Assembly (NCBI RefSeq): GCF_002007485.1
Contig: NZ_CP015820.1
Span: 2,441,501-2,505,500, forward strand
Direction of reading: 5' to 3'
Source of the DNA: Ditibartonella apihabitans
GTDB taxonomy: Bacteria > Pseudomonadota > Alphaproteobacteria > Rhizobiales > Rhizobiaceae
Length of the DNA: 64,000 nucleotides
Positions 29,878-41,169 of this stretch are shown here, one piece after another (the first letter of the stretch is position 1; every line of letters begins with the position of its first letter). The position numbers and the translations under genes were made by a program. The notes beneath the pieces are model-generated. The model had not been told where the DNA came from. It saw nothing but the letters and a program-made list of their open reading frames with translations, and ran no database searches.

Positions 29878-32325
29878 TTAAAAATTTTCGCCTTCTTCGG
29901 GAACAAGAATTTCACGCTTTCCCGCGTGATTGGCAGGGCTTATCAAACCTTCTTCTTCCATCCGTTCAACAATCGTTGCAGCACGATTATAGCCGATACC
30001 GAGCCGACGTTGAATGTAGGAGGTTGAAACGCGGCGATCCCGCAGGACAACGGCAACCGCCTGATCATAAGGGTCTTGCGAATCTTCAAAATGGCTGGAG
30101 CCACCTGAAATGTCATTATCACCTTCATCATCATTTTCTTGTGTGACGGCATCAAGATAGTCCGGAACACCCTGACTCTTGAGATGCTGGACAATCTGTT
30201 CAACCTCTTCATCTCCGACAAACGGTCCGTGAACACGCTGGATACGGCCACCCCCCATCATGAAAAGCATGTCGCCCTGCCCCAACAAATGTTCGGCACC
30301 CTGTTCTCCGAGAATAGTACGGCTATCAATTTTGGAAGTTACCTGAAATGAAATACGAGTCGGGAAATTCGCCTTGATTGTACCGGTAATCACATCGACA
30401 GACGGACGTTGCGTTGCCATAATTACGTGGATACCGGCAGCACGAGCCATTTGTGCCAAACGTTGGACAGCTCCCTCGATATCTTTTCCGGCAACCATCA
30501 TCAAATCCGCCATTTCATCAATAATGACGACGATATAAGGCATCGTTGTCAGATCAAGAGTTTCGGTCTCGTAGATCGGCTCGCCGGTTTCATGATCAAA
30601 ACCGGTTTGAACAGTTCTTGAAAGCTGTTCACCTTTACGTTCGGCTTCTTTTACCCGTTCATTAAAACCGTCAATATTCCTGACGCCGACTTTCGCCATT
30701 TTACGGTAGCGTTCTTCCATTTCGCGAACTGCCCATTTCAACGCAACAACGGCTTTTTTAGGGTCGGTAACAACCGGTGTTAAAAGATGGGGAATTCCAT
30801 CATAAACAGACAATTCCAGCATTTTCGGATCGACCATGATCATCCGGCATTGTTCCGGTGTCATCCGGTAAAGGAGTGAAAGAATCATGGTATTGATTGC
30901 AACCGATTTACCCGAACCTGTTGTACCCGCGACAAGCAGATGCGGCATTTTCGCAAGATCGGCAATGACGGCCTCGCCACCTATTGTCTTGCCGAGAGCA
31001 AGTCCGAGTTTGGCTTTATTCTTATAGAAGTCCTGGGTCGCGATAATTTCACGAAGATAGACAATCTGGCGTTTCGGGTTGGGCAGTTCAATGCCGATAA
31101 CATTACGCCCCGGAACAACAGCGACACGAGATGAAATAGCACTCATCGAACGGGCAATATCATCTGCCAATCCGATAACACGCGAGGATTTTATACCCGG
31201 TGCAGGCTCGAACTCGTAAAGCGTTACAACCGGTCCCGAACGCGCATTGATAATCTGCCCTTTGACGCCAAAATCTTCCAATACACTCTCTAACTGGCCT
31301 GCTCTTTCTTTCAAAGCTTCGGGAGTGAGAAGATCACTTTTTTCGATAGGCTTCGGTTCGGCCAGAAAGTCGACACTGGGTAACTCGAATCCATCGGCAA
31401 GCCGCGACTTCGCTTTGCTTGCTGTTTCTCTTGGAAGGACAGTTTCCTGTTCCGGTTCGGCCCATGGCATTTCATCCGGTGCAGTGTCTGAAGGCGTTGA
31501 AAATTCGGGTTCGACCCGTTCATGATAGAGCGCATTCGTCCCTTCAAAATTCGGGACCGGAGGAAACATCGGTTCCTTGCGATGAAAAAAGCGGCCGATT
31601 TCTGCTCTCAACAAATAGAAAAGATGCATTGTTCCGCCAAGAACAGTAACCATCAAAGATGCGCGTGCCGGACCGTCATCTTCCTCTGTTCCCATACGGT
31701 TTTCCGCTTTACGTCTGGAATTTGCTTTTTTCTTGGGGCTACGGCGCCCGACAACGCCCCCTGCTATGGCGGCGGTCCAAAATGCCAAGGGTCCTAAAAT
31801 GGCAGCAATGATTGATGTTGAAACCACCGCCGGTACAGATCCAAGAAAAAGATTGGCAAAATTCAGAATTTTATCGCCAAAAACACCACCAAGTCCGATT
31901 GGCATGGGCCAATGCGCGAAAGGCGGCACCAGCGCGATAAGACCTGAAAAACAGAATGCCGAAATTAGCCAGAAGAAAAGCCGGTGTAATGGTCTTCCTA
32001 TATCTTTTTGGGCAATCAGAAGAACCGACCAAAAGAAAGGAGGAAGAAGAGCCGCGACACTGGCAAGCCCGAAAAATTGCATGGCAATATCTGCAAAGAC
32101 GGCTCCCGGCCACCCCATGATATTTGTAACCGGATTATTATTGGCATAACTCAGGCACGGATCTGCAACATTCCATGTTGCCAAGGCGGCGGCGGCAAGG
32201 CCTATCAATACCAATATGCCGATACCGACAAACGAGCCAAGTTGTCGGGAAAACATCTCCACCAGATGCGGGCTTTGATAAGCACCATCTGTTGTCAAAT
32301 CATAAGGGGATGAATCCTGACGCAT
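29878..32325 (-). CDS. ftsK: DNA translocase FtsK
   Basis: 815-residue septum-located DNA pump that clears and resolves chromosome dimers with XerCD. The N-terminal membrane domain has about four helices (residues 32-52, 82-105, 115-135, 165-195). A moderately short linker (about 200-320) follows, then the alpha/beta motor with Walker A GTTGSGKS (467-474) and Walker B YIVVIIDEMADLMM. The C-terminal winged-helix gamma domain contains RRVSTSYIQRRLGIGYNRAA. The window also holds xerC, one of its partners. Confidence 0.97.
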   Translation of the reverse strand: MRQDSSPYDLTTDGAYQSPHLVEMFSRQLGSFVGIGILVLIGLAAAALATWNVADPCLSYANNNPVTNIMGWPGAVFADIAMQFFGLASVAALLPPFFWSVLLIAQKDIGRPLHRLFFWLISAFCFSGLIALVPPFAHWPMPIGLGGVFGDKILNFANLFLGSVPAVVSTSIIAAILGPLAFWTAAIAGGVVGRRSPKKKANSRRKAENRMGTEEDDGPARASLMVTVLGGTMHLFYLLRAEIGRFFHRKEPMFPPVPNFEGTNALYHERVEPEFSTPSDTAPDEMPWAEPEQETVLPRETASKAKSRLADGFELPSVDFLAEPKPIEKSDLLTPEALKERAGQLESVLEDFGVKGQIINARSGPVVTLYEFEPAPGIKSSRVIGLADDIARSMSAISSRVAVVPGRNVIGIELPNPKRQIVYLREIIATQDFYKNKAKLGLALGKTIGGEAVIADLAKMPHLLVAGTTGSGKSVAINTMILSLLYRMTPEQCRMIMVDPKMLELSVYDGIPHLLTPVVTDPKKAVVALKWAVREMEERYRKMAKVGVRNIDGFNERVKEAERKGEQLSRTVQTGFDHETGEPIYETETLDLTTMPYIVVIIDEMADLMMVAGKDIEGAVQRLAQMARAAGIHVIMATQRPSVDVITGTIKANFPTRISFQVTSKIDSRTILGEQGAEHLLGQGDMLFMMGGGRIQRVHGPFVGDEEVEQIVQHLKSQGVPDYLDAVTQENDDEGDNDISGGSSHFEDSQDPYDQAVAVVLRDRRVSTSYIQRRLGIGYNRAATIVERMEEEGLISPANHAGKREILVPEEGENF

Positions 32326-32432
32326 AACCTAACCTGAAAACCCGATAATAGTCGAAAGAGATTTTTTATGATCGACTATAAAGCCAGAGAGTTAACGGGT
32401 TATTAACCAATAAAAAAAAGCCTGAAAAATAA

Positions 32433-32460
32433 AAAGCCCGTTTTGTGGAAAACGGGCTTT
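32433..32460 (-). terminator. Rho-independent terminator of amtB
   Basis: Twelve-base perfect stem AAAGCCCGTTTT / AAAACGGGCTTT with a 4-base loop, 24 bases past the amtB stop. On the minus strand it is followed directly by a T-rich tract (TTTATTTTTC). Strong. Confidence 0.92.
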
Positions 32461-32483
32461 CATTTTTTTATGCTACTGAAAAT

Positions 32484-33800
32484 CTACTGGACTGTTTCCC
32501 CGTGCAAGGAAATGTCGAGTCCTTCAATTTCTTGCTGTTTTGTCGGGCGTAAACCAATGACGGCCTTGACAACATAAAGAATGATGGTTGTGACAACCGC
32601 AGTGTATATAATGGCGACAATAAGACCAAAGCCCTGATTGAGTACAGAAACTTTTGCATAAGCTTCCGGATCGGAAAAGAAAATATCGGAAGCAAAATAA
32701 CCGGTCAAAAGTGCACCAATAATACCGCCTACGCCATGGACGCCGAACGCATCAAGCGAATCGTCATACCCCAATGCACGTTTGACAAAAACGGAAGCAA
32801 AATAGCAAACCGGTCCGGCGATGATGCCGATTATGATTGCGCCTGATGGCTCGACAAAACCTGCTGCCGGAGTAATGGCCACAAGGCCGGCAACAGCACC
32901 CGAAATAATGCCGAGAACCGACGGCTTTTTGGATACTGCCCATTCGGCAATCATCCAGCACAAAGCACCAGCAGCGGTAGCAATTTGCGTGTTCAACATT
33001 GCAACAGCTGCAACTTTGTTTGCAGCACCGGCAGAACCGGCATTGAAACCGAACCAGCCGATCCACAATAGCGAAGCACCGATCATCGAAAGAGTAAGAT
33101 TATGCGGAGCCATATTAACGGTGCGATAACCCTGCCGTTTGCCAAGAACAAGAGCAGTAATCAAACCGGCGACACCGGCATTGACATGAATGACCGTCCC
33201 GCCAGCAAAGTCGAGGACACCATCTTGTCCAAGAAAGCCGCCGCCCCAGACCCAATGGCAAATAGGTGCATAAACAAGAAGCGACCACAATCCCATAAAC
33301 CACAACATTGCAGAAAACTTCATACGTTCGGCAAATGCACCGGTAATAAGTGCCGGTGTAATAATGGCAAAGGCCATCTGGAACGTAACCCAAAGATAGG
33401 TAGGAAATGTACCATTCAGATCATCAATAGATATGCCTTTTAAAAACAACAATGAAAAATCGCCATAATACGGATTTTTTCCGGAAAACGCGAAAGAATA
33501 GCCCGCAACAAACCAGATAACGCTGATAAGACAGCAAATTGCAAAGCTTTGCATCATTGTTGCCAGAACATTTTTCTTACGCACCATGCCACCGTAAAAA
33601 AGGGCAAGCCCCGGTATCGTCATGAGCAAAACAAATGCCGTCGAAACGAGCATCCATGCAGTATCACCAGAATCTATTTTAGCCGGAATTTCGTTAACGA
33701 CTTCGGTGACTGTTTCTACCTCCTGCGCATAGCCTGCAGTCGTCCCCATTAATGCAAACGCCCCAATAGCCACAGGAATCAATTTTTTCAAACTCGCCAT
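32484..33800 (-). CDS. amtB: ammonium transporter
   Basis: 438-residue Amt/Rh channel. An N-terminal signal peptide ends near GYAQ, followed by about 11 membrane helices. Family motifs are TIPGLALFYGGMVRKKN, the pore histidine in APICHWVWGGGFL, DFAGGTVIHVNAGVAGL, LLWIGWFGFNAGSA and FGVHGVGGIIGALLTG (second pore histidine). The start at 33800 has GGAGAGG upstream. The annotated frame one codon longer would begin with TTG. Downstream of glnK on the same strand, it is expected to be gated by GlnK binding. Confidence 0.96.
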   Translation of the reverse strand: MASLKKLIPVAIGAFALMGTTAGYAQEVETVTEVVNEIPAKIDSGDTAWMLVSTAFVLLMTIPGLALFYGGMVRKKNVLATMMQSFAICCLISVIWFVAGYSFAFSGKNPYYGDFSLLFLKGISIDDLNGTFPTYLWVTFQMAFAIITPALITGAFAERMKFSAMLWFMGLWSLLVYAPICHWVWGGGFLGQDGVLDFAGGTVIHVNAGVAGLITALVLGKRQGYRTVNMAPHNLTLSMIGASLLWIGWFGFNAGSAGAANKVAAVAMLNTQIATAAGALCWMIAEWAVSKKPSVLGIISGAVAGLVAITPAAGFVEPSGAIIIGIIAGPVCYFASVFVKRALGYDDSLDAFGVHGVGGIIGALLTGYFASDIFFSDPEAYAKVSVLNQGFGLIVAIIYTAVVTTIILYVVKAVIGLRPTKQQEIEGLDISLHGETVQ

Positions 33801-33972
33801 CAAACCTCTCCATTTGGAAAAGAACGCGCTTTACGTTCACTCGTTTACTTACCTAACAAGTTTCATGCCAACTGCTTTGCCCCGCGATATAGCTCAATAA
33901 AAAACGCTTATATGATAACCATTTTTACTATTTGCCTGTTTTTTGGGCATTCTGCCTTTGGCAGACAATTTT

Positions 33973-34753
<781 letters not shown>

Positions 34754-35626
34754 TTATGGTTTCGGGCTGACTAGCCTGATGAGGCCTTCCTGAGCCACAC
34801 TTGCAATCAATGTTCCGTCGCGCGTGTAGATATATCCCTGACTAAATCCACGTGCGCCATGAGTGTTGGGACTTTCAATGTCATAGAGCATCCAGTCGTC
34901 GAGACTGAACGGACGATGAAACCACATAGAATGATCAAGGCTTGCAGGAATGAGACCGGGAGTCAAAACGGATAATCCATGCACAATCAGCGATGTATCA
35001 AGCAAGGTCATGTCTGAAAGATAGGCAAGAAGAGCTGAATTCAGGCTTCTGGTAGGAGCGACTTTACCATTCAGTTTGAACCAACAGCGTTGTACCGGCC
35101 GGTGTTTGTCGCGATTGAGATAGTCATCAAGATCGACAGGGCGAATCAAAAACGGACGCTGCTCGTTCCAGTAATCACGAATATTATCAGGTGCAGATTC
35201 GAGAATCGCTTTGTCTATTGCCTGTTCACTGGACAATGTCTCGGGCTCGGGCAAATTTTTCGGCATCGGGCGCTGGTAATCAAGCCCCGGTTCATCAACC
35301 TGAAAGGATGATGAAAAAGAAAGAATAGCAACGCCATTCTGCTTGGCAACAACCCGCCGCACAGAAAAGCTTCTTCCGTCGCGAAGTGGTTCGACTTCAT
35401 AAATAATCGGATGATCAGGATCCCCGGGACGGATAAAATAGGCATGAAGAGAATGGATAAATCTGTCCGGTGCAACACTGCGATGGGCAGCAACCAAGGC
35501 CTGCGCAATAACGTGACCGCCAAAAACACGCTGCCAATGCGAATTTCCGCTTTGACCACGAAACAAATTCTGGTCTATTTTTTCTAAATCCAGTATGGAT
35601 AATAGATGTTGAAGTCGATCGGTCAT
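34754..35626 (-). CDS. tesB: acyl-CoA thioesterase II
   Basis: 290-residue double-hotdog thioesterase hydrolysing medium- and long-chain acyl-CoA. The N-terminal half has LFRGQSGNSHWQRVFGGHVIAQAL and LHAYFIRPGDP. The C-terminal half has SLDHSMWFHRPFSLDDWMLYDIESPN, carrying the conserved Asp of the active-site Asp-Thr/Ser-Gln network, then GARGFSQGYIYTRDGTLIASVAQEGLIR. Full length. Divergent from the UbiH-like gene across 106 bases, a pairing seen in other Rhizobiales. Confidence 0.95.
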   Translation of the reverse strand: MTDRLQHLLSILDLEKIDQNLFRGQSGNSHWQRVFGGHVIAQALVAAHRSVAPDRFIHSLHAYFIRPGDPDHPIIYEVEPLRDGRSFSVRRVVAKQNGVAILSFSSSFQVDEPGLDYQRPMPKNLPEPETLSSEQAIDKAILESAPDNIRDYWNEQRPFLIRPVDLDDYLNRDKHRPVQRCWFKLNGKVAPTRSLNSALLAYLSDMTLLDTSLIVHGLSVLTPGLIPASLDHSMWFHRPFSLDDWMLYDIESPNTHGARGFSQGYIYTRDGTLIASVAQEGLIRLVSPKP

Positions 35627-35732
35627 GAGCCATATTCACTTGGATAGTTGAACGAAACCGATTAGGTGAAACAGGAAAGCAGATGATTGTCAACAACCAT
35701 CCCGCTCATCAATACTTACGAAAGGAAGCTCT

Positions 35733-36974
35733 ATGTCTTCTTCGGCAATCCACCCCCATAAAGTTCTGGATCTCGTCATTGCAGGAGGTGCCTATGTCGG
35801 TCTTTCACTCGCCGTTGCGATTAAACAGGCTGTGCCGTCCCTCAAGATTGCTGTGATTGATGCAGCCCCGAAGGATAGTTGGAAAACCGATCCGCGTGCA
35901 TCGGCAATTGCTGCGGCTGCCATTCGTATGCTGAGACAACTTCAATGTTGGGATGAAATCGAGCCACTCTCACAACCAATCAATGACATGATCATTACCG
36001 ACTCACGCAATAGTGATCCGGTAAGACCGGTTTTCCTCACCTTTGATGGCGACGTCGCTCCCGGAGAACCTTTTGCCTATATGGTGGAAAACAAATATCT
36101 GAACGCCTCGCTTCACCGTCGTGCGGAAGAATTGGAAATACCTGTTTTAGAAGCTTTGAGCGTTAATAATTTTACCAATAACGGTAACGAGATGCATATA
36201 GAATTGAGCAATGGTGAGACATTGCAGGCCCGACTTCTTGTCGCTGCCGATGGTGTGCGCTCGAAGCTTCGTGACATTGCCGATATCAAAACAATTTATT
36301 GGCCTTATGGGCAAATGGGTATTGTTTGTACTGTCGAGCATGAGCGCCCGCATAATGGACGTGCGGAGGAACATTTTCTGCCTGCGGGACCTTTTGCCAT
36401 TTTGCCGCTTAAAGGCAACCGTTCATCGCTTGTCTGGAACGAACGCAATAAAGACGCCGAACGCCTGATGGCTGCCGATGATATTGTTTTTGAATCCGAA
36501 CTCGAGCTTCGTTTCGGACATCATCTTGGTGCGTTGAAAGTGGTGGGAGAAAAACGTGCTTTCCCCTTCGGCCTCACTTTGGCGAGAAGTTTTGTCAAAC
36601 CGCGTTTCGCACTTGCAGGAGACGCGGCCCATGGCATTCATCCGATTTCAGGGCAGGGATTGAATCTCGGGTTTAGGGATGTTGCGGCACTTGCACAAAT
36701 TATCGTCGAAACGGCTCGCCTTGGCCTTGATATAGGTTCCATTGTCGGGCTCGAACGCTATCAGGCTTGGCGCAGATTCGAGACGGTGCGCATGGGGATA
36801 ACAACAGATGTGCTTAACAGACTGTTTTCCAATGACATTTCGCCAATCCGTTTATTGCGCGATGTCGGTCTTGGCCTCGTTGAACGGATGCCAAAAATGA
36901 AGAATTATTTCATTCAGGAAGCGGCCGGAATTACTGACGGTTCTCCCAAACTTCTTTTAGGCGAAGCACTCTGA
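35733..36974 (+). CDS. UbiH/UbiF-family FAD-dependent hydroxylase
   Basis: 413-residue flavin monooxygenase of the ubiquinone-biosynthesis (UbiH/Coq6) family, probably hydroxylating a ring position of the quinone precursor. DPRASAIAAAAIRML, the ring-binding LLVAADGVRSKLR and the FAD motif FALAGDAAHGIHPISGQGLNLGFRD are intact. The N-terminal dinucleotide motif reads AGGAYVG, with alanine where GxGxxG expects the second glycine. The ribosome-binding site AAAGGAAG supports the start. Which carbon is hydroxylated cannot be told from sequence. Confidence 0.9.
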   Translation: MSSSAIHPHKVLDLVIAGGAYVGLSLAVAIKQAVPSLKIAVIDAAPKDSWKTDPRASAIAAAAIRMLRQLQCWDEIEPLSQPINDMIITDSRNSDPVRPVFLTFDGDVAPGEPFAYMVENKYLNASLHRRAEELEIPVLEALSVNNFTNNGNEMHIELSNGETLQARLLVAADGVRSKLRDIADIKTIYWPYGQMGIVCTVEHERPHNGRAEEHFLPAGPFAILPLKGNRSSLVWNERNKDAERLMAADDIVFESELELRFGHHLGALKVVGEKRAFPFGLTLARSFVKPRFALAGDAAHGIHPISGQGLNLGFRDVAALAQIIVETARLGLDIGSIVGLERYQAWRRFETVRMGITTDVLNRLFSNDISPIRLLRDVGLGLVERMPKMKNYFIQEAAGITDGSPKLLLGEAL

Positions 36975-38118
36975 GAAAGAGCTTAATCAAGGAAAAGCAA
37001 ATTCCTTGAAAGAGAAGTCCAACAATCAGACCCGTACCAAGCGAGTAACCCTCAAATCGGGTCTGATAACAAAATGAGTAATTCGGGTTCTCAATAATTC
37101 AAAAACCGGATTGGAGAGCGTTGGCGGCCGGTCAATTCGCGCTTTGCACTTTTCGCATGACGACTTTCCCGCTTTTTAAACTATGCCTTCCCCGCTTTTA
37201 TTTCACCGGTCATTCCCTTGTTCTCCTTTCCGGCCCGCTTTTTGTAATTTCGTCAAGACCACATCAGTCAAGCAACTGGCAAAGACTAGATCTTGCAATT
37301 CAACAATTATGAACCCCATGCCCTTTGGCACAGAATAAAGTGCCGTCCGGTTTTTTTAAGCCAAGAAACCGGATTATGTTTATTCCGGATTTTAAGCTTT
37401 TTAAAATTCAAGGATTTTTACTGTTTTCAAATCAGGACTGCAAAAGCCATTGAAAACGGAACATAAAATTCCATCATCATCCGGCATAATAAAGTCAGCC
37501 CGTTGACCACTTGGAAAATTGTATCCGAAGAAAAAAGCCTTGAAGCGGGTTGGATAAAAATGAGCGAAACTTCATCAACATGGATAGTTCCACTTATCCC
37601 GCTCGGCAAAACAACAAAAAACATCTCCAACCGTTCAATAAAAATCATTCTCAATCGTTCAATAAAAATTATCCCTAAGAGTTAAATGAAGCCTCGGGAA
37701 TGGAAATAAAAATTATGCTTGATCATATGGATTGCGACGCGCCCATTTCCTTTTGAAGAAATACAATTCAGTCGGCACTCAAAAAATTGGTGGAAGCGTG
37801 GCAAATTTTAGATAGTCACGATGTGACAAAGTTCCTAAAGCGTTTAGCCGATATAAAGTGTTTAGCCAATATTATGGGCATCCTGAAAAACATAGTCTCT
37901 TGCCGGTTAGGCAATAGACATAAAAGCCTTTCGCAGGTTTCGACCTTTCACCTCTAAACATCGTTGTTTTTGCAGTCGTACCCCTTGTATTTTTATGAAG
38001 CTCTGTATTTTTACGACCTTGTCGTGTTTCAAGAACACCCGCAAATGTCGAGGATAAATTAAAAAAGCCGCGTGAAAATTCACGCGGCTTTTAAATGAAA
38101 TAGACTTGACCCTAGTCG
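36975..38118. other. 1.1 kb apparently non-coding stretch between ubiH-like and sdhB
   Basis: No convincing gene. A short hairpin TCAAGGAA / TTCCTTGA (36987-37009) lies just past the hydroxylase stop. Near 37640-37680 a TTCAATAAAAAT word is repeated twice in tandem-like fashion, and near 37850-37870 a GTTTAGCC(G/A)ATAT word is repeated. Short frames (37121-37312 plus, 37427-37654 minus, 37503-37685 plus) overlap and show no recognisable motif. Possibly the relic of a lost gene. Confidence 0.55.
38063..38092 (-). terminator. Rho-independent terminator of the sdh operon
   Basis: Fourteen-base stem AAAAGCCGCGTGAA / TTCACGCGGCTTTT with a 2-base loop. On the minus strand it is followed by TTAATTT. 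It lies 26 bases past the sdhB stop. Strong. Confidence 0.92.
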
Positions 38119-38898
38119 TTAAACGCGCCGTTCAATCATCAATTTCTTGATTTCGGCAATAGCCTTTGCAGGGTTCAACCCCTTCGGGCATGTTTGCGCA
38201 CAATTCATGATTGTGTGGCAACGATAGAGCCGGAACGGATCTTCCAGATTATCAAGACGTTCACCCTTGGCTTCATCACGCGAATCGGCAATCCAGCGAT
38301 AGGCCTGCAACAATACAGCCGGTCCCAGATAGCGATCACCATTCCACCAATAGCTCGGGCAAGATGTCTGGCAACATGCGCAAAGAATGCATTCATAAAG
38401 TCCGTCCAGTTTCTGGCGGTCTTCATGGCTTTGTAGCCATTCTTTCTGCGGTTCAGGTGAAACTGTATGCAACCACGGCTCGATCGAGCGGTGTTGAGCA
38501 TAGAACCGGTTGAGATCAGGAACCAGATCTTTTACCACCGGCATTGATGGCAAAGGATAAATCTTGATCGGATGTTTAACGTCATCCATGCCTGTAATAC
38601 AGGCAAGGGTGTTGGACCCGTCAATATTCATGGCACAAGAGCCACAAATACCTTCACGACAGGAACGCCGCAATGTCAAAGTCGGATCAACGTGATTCTT
38701 GATGTATAAGAGGCCATCAAGAATCATAGGACCGCAAGAATTACGATCGACATAATAGGTGTCGAGACGCGGGTTCTGGTCGTCATCGGGCGACCAGCGG
38801 TAAATGTGGAACTCGGTCAGTTTCGACGTATCAGCAGGCTTTGGCCAAACCTTACCCGGCTTGATTTGCGAATTCTTGGGAAGCGTCATATGAACCAT
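38119..38898 (-). CDS. sdhB: succinate dehydrogenase iron-sulfur subunit
   Basis: 259-residue complex II subunit carrying three Fe-S clusters between SdhA and the membrane quinone site. The [2Fe-2S] ligands are in [16 protein letters not shown] plus the Cys of NTLAC. The [4Fe-4S] and [3Fe-4S] ligands are in [16 protein letters not shown] and [17 protein letters not shown]. Full length, last gene of sdhCDAB, followed by a strong terminator. Confidence 0.98.
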   Translation of the reverse strand: MVHMTLPKNSQIKPGKVWPKPADTSKLTEFHIYRWSPDDDQNPRLDTYYVDRNSCGPMILDGLLYIKNHVDPTLTLRRSCREGICGSCAMNIDGSNTLACITGMDDVKHPIKIYPLPSMPVVKDLVPDLNRFYAQHRSIEPWLHTVSPEPQKEWLQSHEDRQKLDGLYECILCACCQTSCPSYWWNGDRYLGPAVLLQAYRWIADSRDEAKGERLDNLEDPFRLYRCHTIMNCAQTCPKGLNPAKAIAEIKKLMIERRV

Positions 38899-38913
38899 TA
38901 TCAGTATCTCCCC

Positions 38914-40758
38914 TTAGTAAACGCGCTTCTTAGGCGCAATTTTCTTGAGCGAAATGCCACCGTCTTCCTCTTTGGTTAACGGGTTGAGGTGGACACCACG
39001 ATAGGATAGTGAAACTTTCCCATCTTCAGACAAGCGCGAAACCGTATGCTTACGCCAGTTTTTGTCGTCACGCTCAGGGTAGTCCTCACGTGCATGAGCA
39101 CCACGGCTTTCATGACGGGCTTCAGCCGAATAAACCGTCGAAATCGCATTGGCCATCAGGTTTTCCAACTCCAATGTTTCCATCAGATCGGAATTCCAGA
39201 TGAGTGAGCGATCGGTTACCTTCACATCCGGCAATTCATTCCAGATTTCCGAAATGCGTTTGCAACCTTGCTGAAGCGTTTCTTCCGTACGGAAAACCGC
39301 CGCATCTTCCTGCATGGCGCGTTGCATCTTTTCACGCAACTCGGCTGTCGGCTTGGCTCCATTGGCATAACGGATACGATCGAACCGATCCATGATCTTC
39401 TCGACTGCCTGTTCGTTTATTGGCGGAATTTCCGACTTGCGATCAATAACTTCGCCAGCCCGGATAGCCGCCGCGCGACCAAACACTACAAGATCAATCA
39501 ACGAGTTCGAACCGAGACGGTTGGCACCGTGCACAGATGCGCACCCTGCTTCACCGACGGCCATCAAGCCTGGTTGAACACGATCGGGTTCATCATCTGT
39601 CGGGTTTAATACCTCGCCAAAATAATTGGTCGGTATGCCGCCCATATTATAGTGAACCGTCGGAATAACCGGTATCGGATCTTTCGTGACATCAACACCG
39701 GCAAAAATGCGGGCTGATTCGGAAATACCCGGTAGACGCTCATGCAAAATGGCAGGATCAATGTGGCTCAAGACCAGATAGATGTGATCTTTTTTAGGAC
39801 CAACACCGCGTCCTTCCCTGATTTCAATCGTCATACAACGCGAAACAACATCACGCGAAGCAAGATCCTTGAACGAGGGAGCATAGCGTTCCATGAAACG
39901 CTCGCCTTCCGAATTGATGAGATAGCCACCTTCGCCACGTGCACCTTCGGTGATCAGGCATCCCGAACCATAGATACCGGTCGGATGGAATTGGACAAAT
40001 TCCATATCCTGCAACGGTAGACCCGCACGGGAAATCATACCACCGCCATCACCTGTACAGGTGTGGGCAGATGTTGCCGAGAAATAGGCACGGCCATAAC
40101 CACCTGTCGCCAGCACAACCATTTTTGCCGAAAAACGGTGAATACTGCCATCATCAAGATTCCAGGCTACAACACCTGTGCAAACGCCATCGGTCATAAT
40201 GAGGTCAAGCGCATAATATTCGACAAAGAATTGCGCATTATGCTTCAGGCTTTGGCCATAAAGTGTGTGCAAAATAGCGTGACCTGTACGGTCGGCAGCA
40301 GCACATGTACGCTGAACGGGCGGACCGGCTCCGAAATCTGTTGTATGTCCGCCAAACGGGCGCTGATAGATTTTACCGTCTTCGGTACGCGAAAACGGAA
40401 CACCATAATGTTCAAGCTCATAGACGGCCGCCGGTGCATTGCGCACCAGATATTCCATGGCATCCATATCGCCTAGCCAGTCGGACCCTTTGATCGTGTC
40501 ATACATATGCCACTGCCAATTATCCGGCCCCATATTGGATAGAGATGCTGCAATACCACCTTGTGCTGCCACGGTATGAGAACGTGTCGGGAAAACCTTG
40601 GTAATACAGGCGGTTTTTAACCCCTGTTCGGCCATTCCCAATGTTGCACGTAGCCCCGAACCACCGGCACCAATAATGACGACGTCAAATTTGTGATCAA
40701 CAAAATGGTAGGCTTTTCCACTTTTTGTTGTGGAACTAGTTGAAGAAGTGGTGACCAT
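38914..40758 (-). CDS. sdhA: succinate dehydrogenase flavoprotein subunit
   Basis: 614-residue catalytic subunit of complex II oxidising succinate to fumarate. FAD-binding motif [13 protein letters not shown]. The histidine that binds FAD covalently lies in [13 protein letters not shown]. Substrate-site segments are [22 protein letters not shown] and [18 protein letters not shown]. The start MVTTSSTSS has GGGAGG upstream. A longer frame to 40824 overlaps sdhD and is rejected. It starts 5 bases after the sdhD stop. Confidence 0.98.
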   Translation of the reverse strand: MVTTSSTSSTTKSGKAYHFVDHKFDVVIIGAGGSGLRATLGMAEQGLKTACITKVFPTRSHTVAAQGGIAASLSNMGPDNWQWHMYDTIKGSDWLGDMDAMEYLVRNAPAAVYELEHYGVPFSRTEDGKIYQRPFGGHTTDFGAGPPVQRTCAAADRTGHAILHTLYGQSLKHNAQFFVEYYALDLIMTDGVCTGVVAWNLDDGSIHRFSAKMVVLATGGYGRAYFSATSAHTCTGDGGGMISRAGLPLQDMEFVQFHPTGIYGSGCLITEGARGEGGYLINSEGERFMERYAPSFKDLASRDVVSRCMTIEIREGRGVGPKKDHIYLVLSHIDPAILHERLPGISESARIFAGVDVTKDPIPVIPTVHYNMGGIPTNYFGEVLNPTDDEPDRVQPGLMAVGEAGCASVHGANRLGSNSLIDLVVFGRAAAIRAGEVIDRKSEIPPINEQAVEKIMDRFDRIRYANGAKPTAELREKMQRAMQEDAAVFRTEETLQQGCKRISEIWNELPDVKVTDRSLIWNSDLMETLELENLMANAISTVYSAEARHESRGAHAREDYPERDDKNWRKHTVSRLSEDGKVSLSYRGVHLNPLTKEEDGGISLKKIAPKKRVY

Positions 40759-40763
40759 AGAGA

Positions 40764-41150
40764 TCAACCTCCCAATGTAATTTTTAGAAGGGCAAGAAGC
40801 AGACCCGCACCAATAATGTAACAAAAGAACGTATTGAGTGCCAACATCAAGATGCGTGTTGCTTCATTCGGAAAATAATCTTCCAAAATGACCTGCATCC
40901 CGAGTTTCATGTGATAGACACCGGAAAGAACCATCAAAGCCATCACAACGGCTACAATCGGATTTGCCAATGTTGCATGCACCGTCGCATAATCCTTGCC
41001 AACAAGGGAGACAACAAGCACGATGAAAAAGATAAATAACGGGACATTGGCAAGTGCTGTCATACGTTGCGCCCAAAAATGGCTCGTTCCTGTATGGGCA
41101 GCTCCCCAGCCCCGAACTTTTCCAAGTTCTGTTCTGAAATCTTTTTTCAT
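40764..41150 (-). CDS. sdhD: succinate dehydrogenase membrane anchor subunit
   Basis: 128-residue hydrophobic anchor with three membrane helices (about 30-52, 62-85, 98-122). With SdhC it binds haem b and ubiquinone. The N-terminal block [21 protein letters not shown] and the haem-histidine region [17 protein letters not shown] are typical of the alphaproteobacterial type. Second gene of the sdh operon. Confidence 0.95.
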   Translation of the reverse strand: MKKDFRTELGKVRGWGAAHTGTSHFWAQRMTALANVPLFIFFIVLVVSLVGKDYATVHATLANPIVAVVMALMVLSGVYHMKLGMQVILEDYFPNEATRILMLALNTFFCYIIGAGLLLALLKITLGG

Positions 41151-41169
41151 GAATATCTTCTCCCTGCCA

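Noticed and set aside
37427..37685. Overlapping short frames on both strands in the 1.1 kb gap
   Set aside because: They overlap each other, lack ribosome-binding sites and match nothing recognised.
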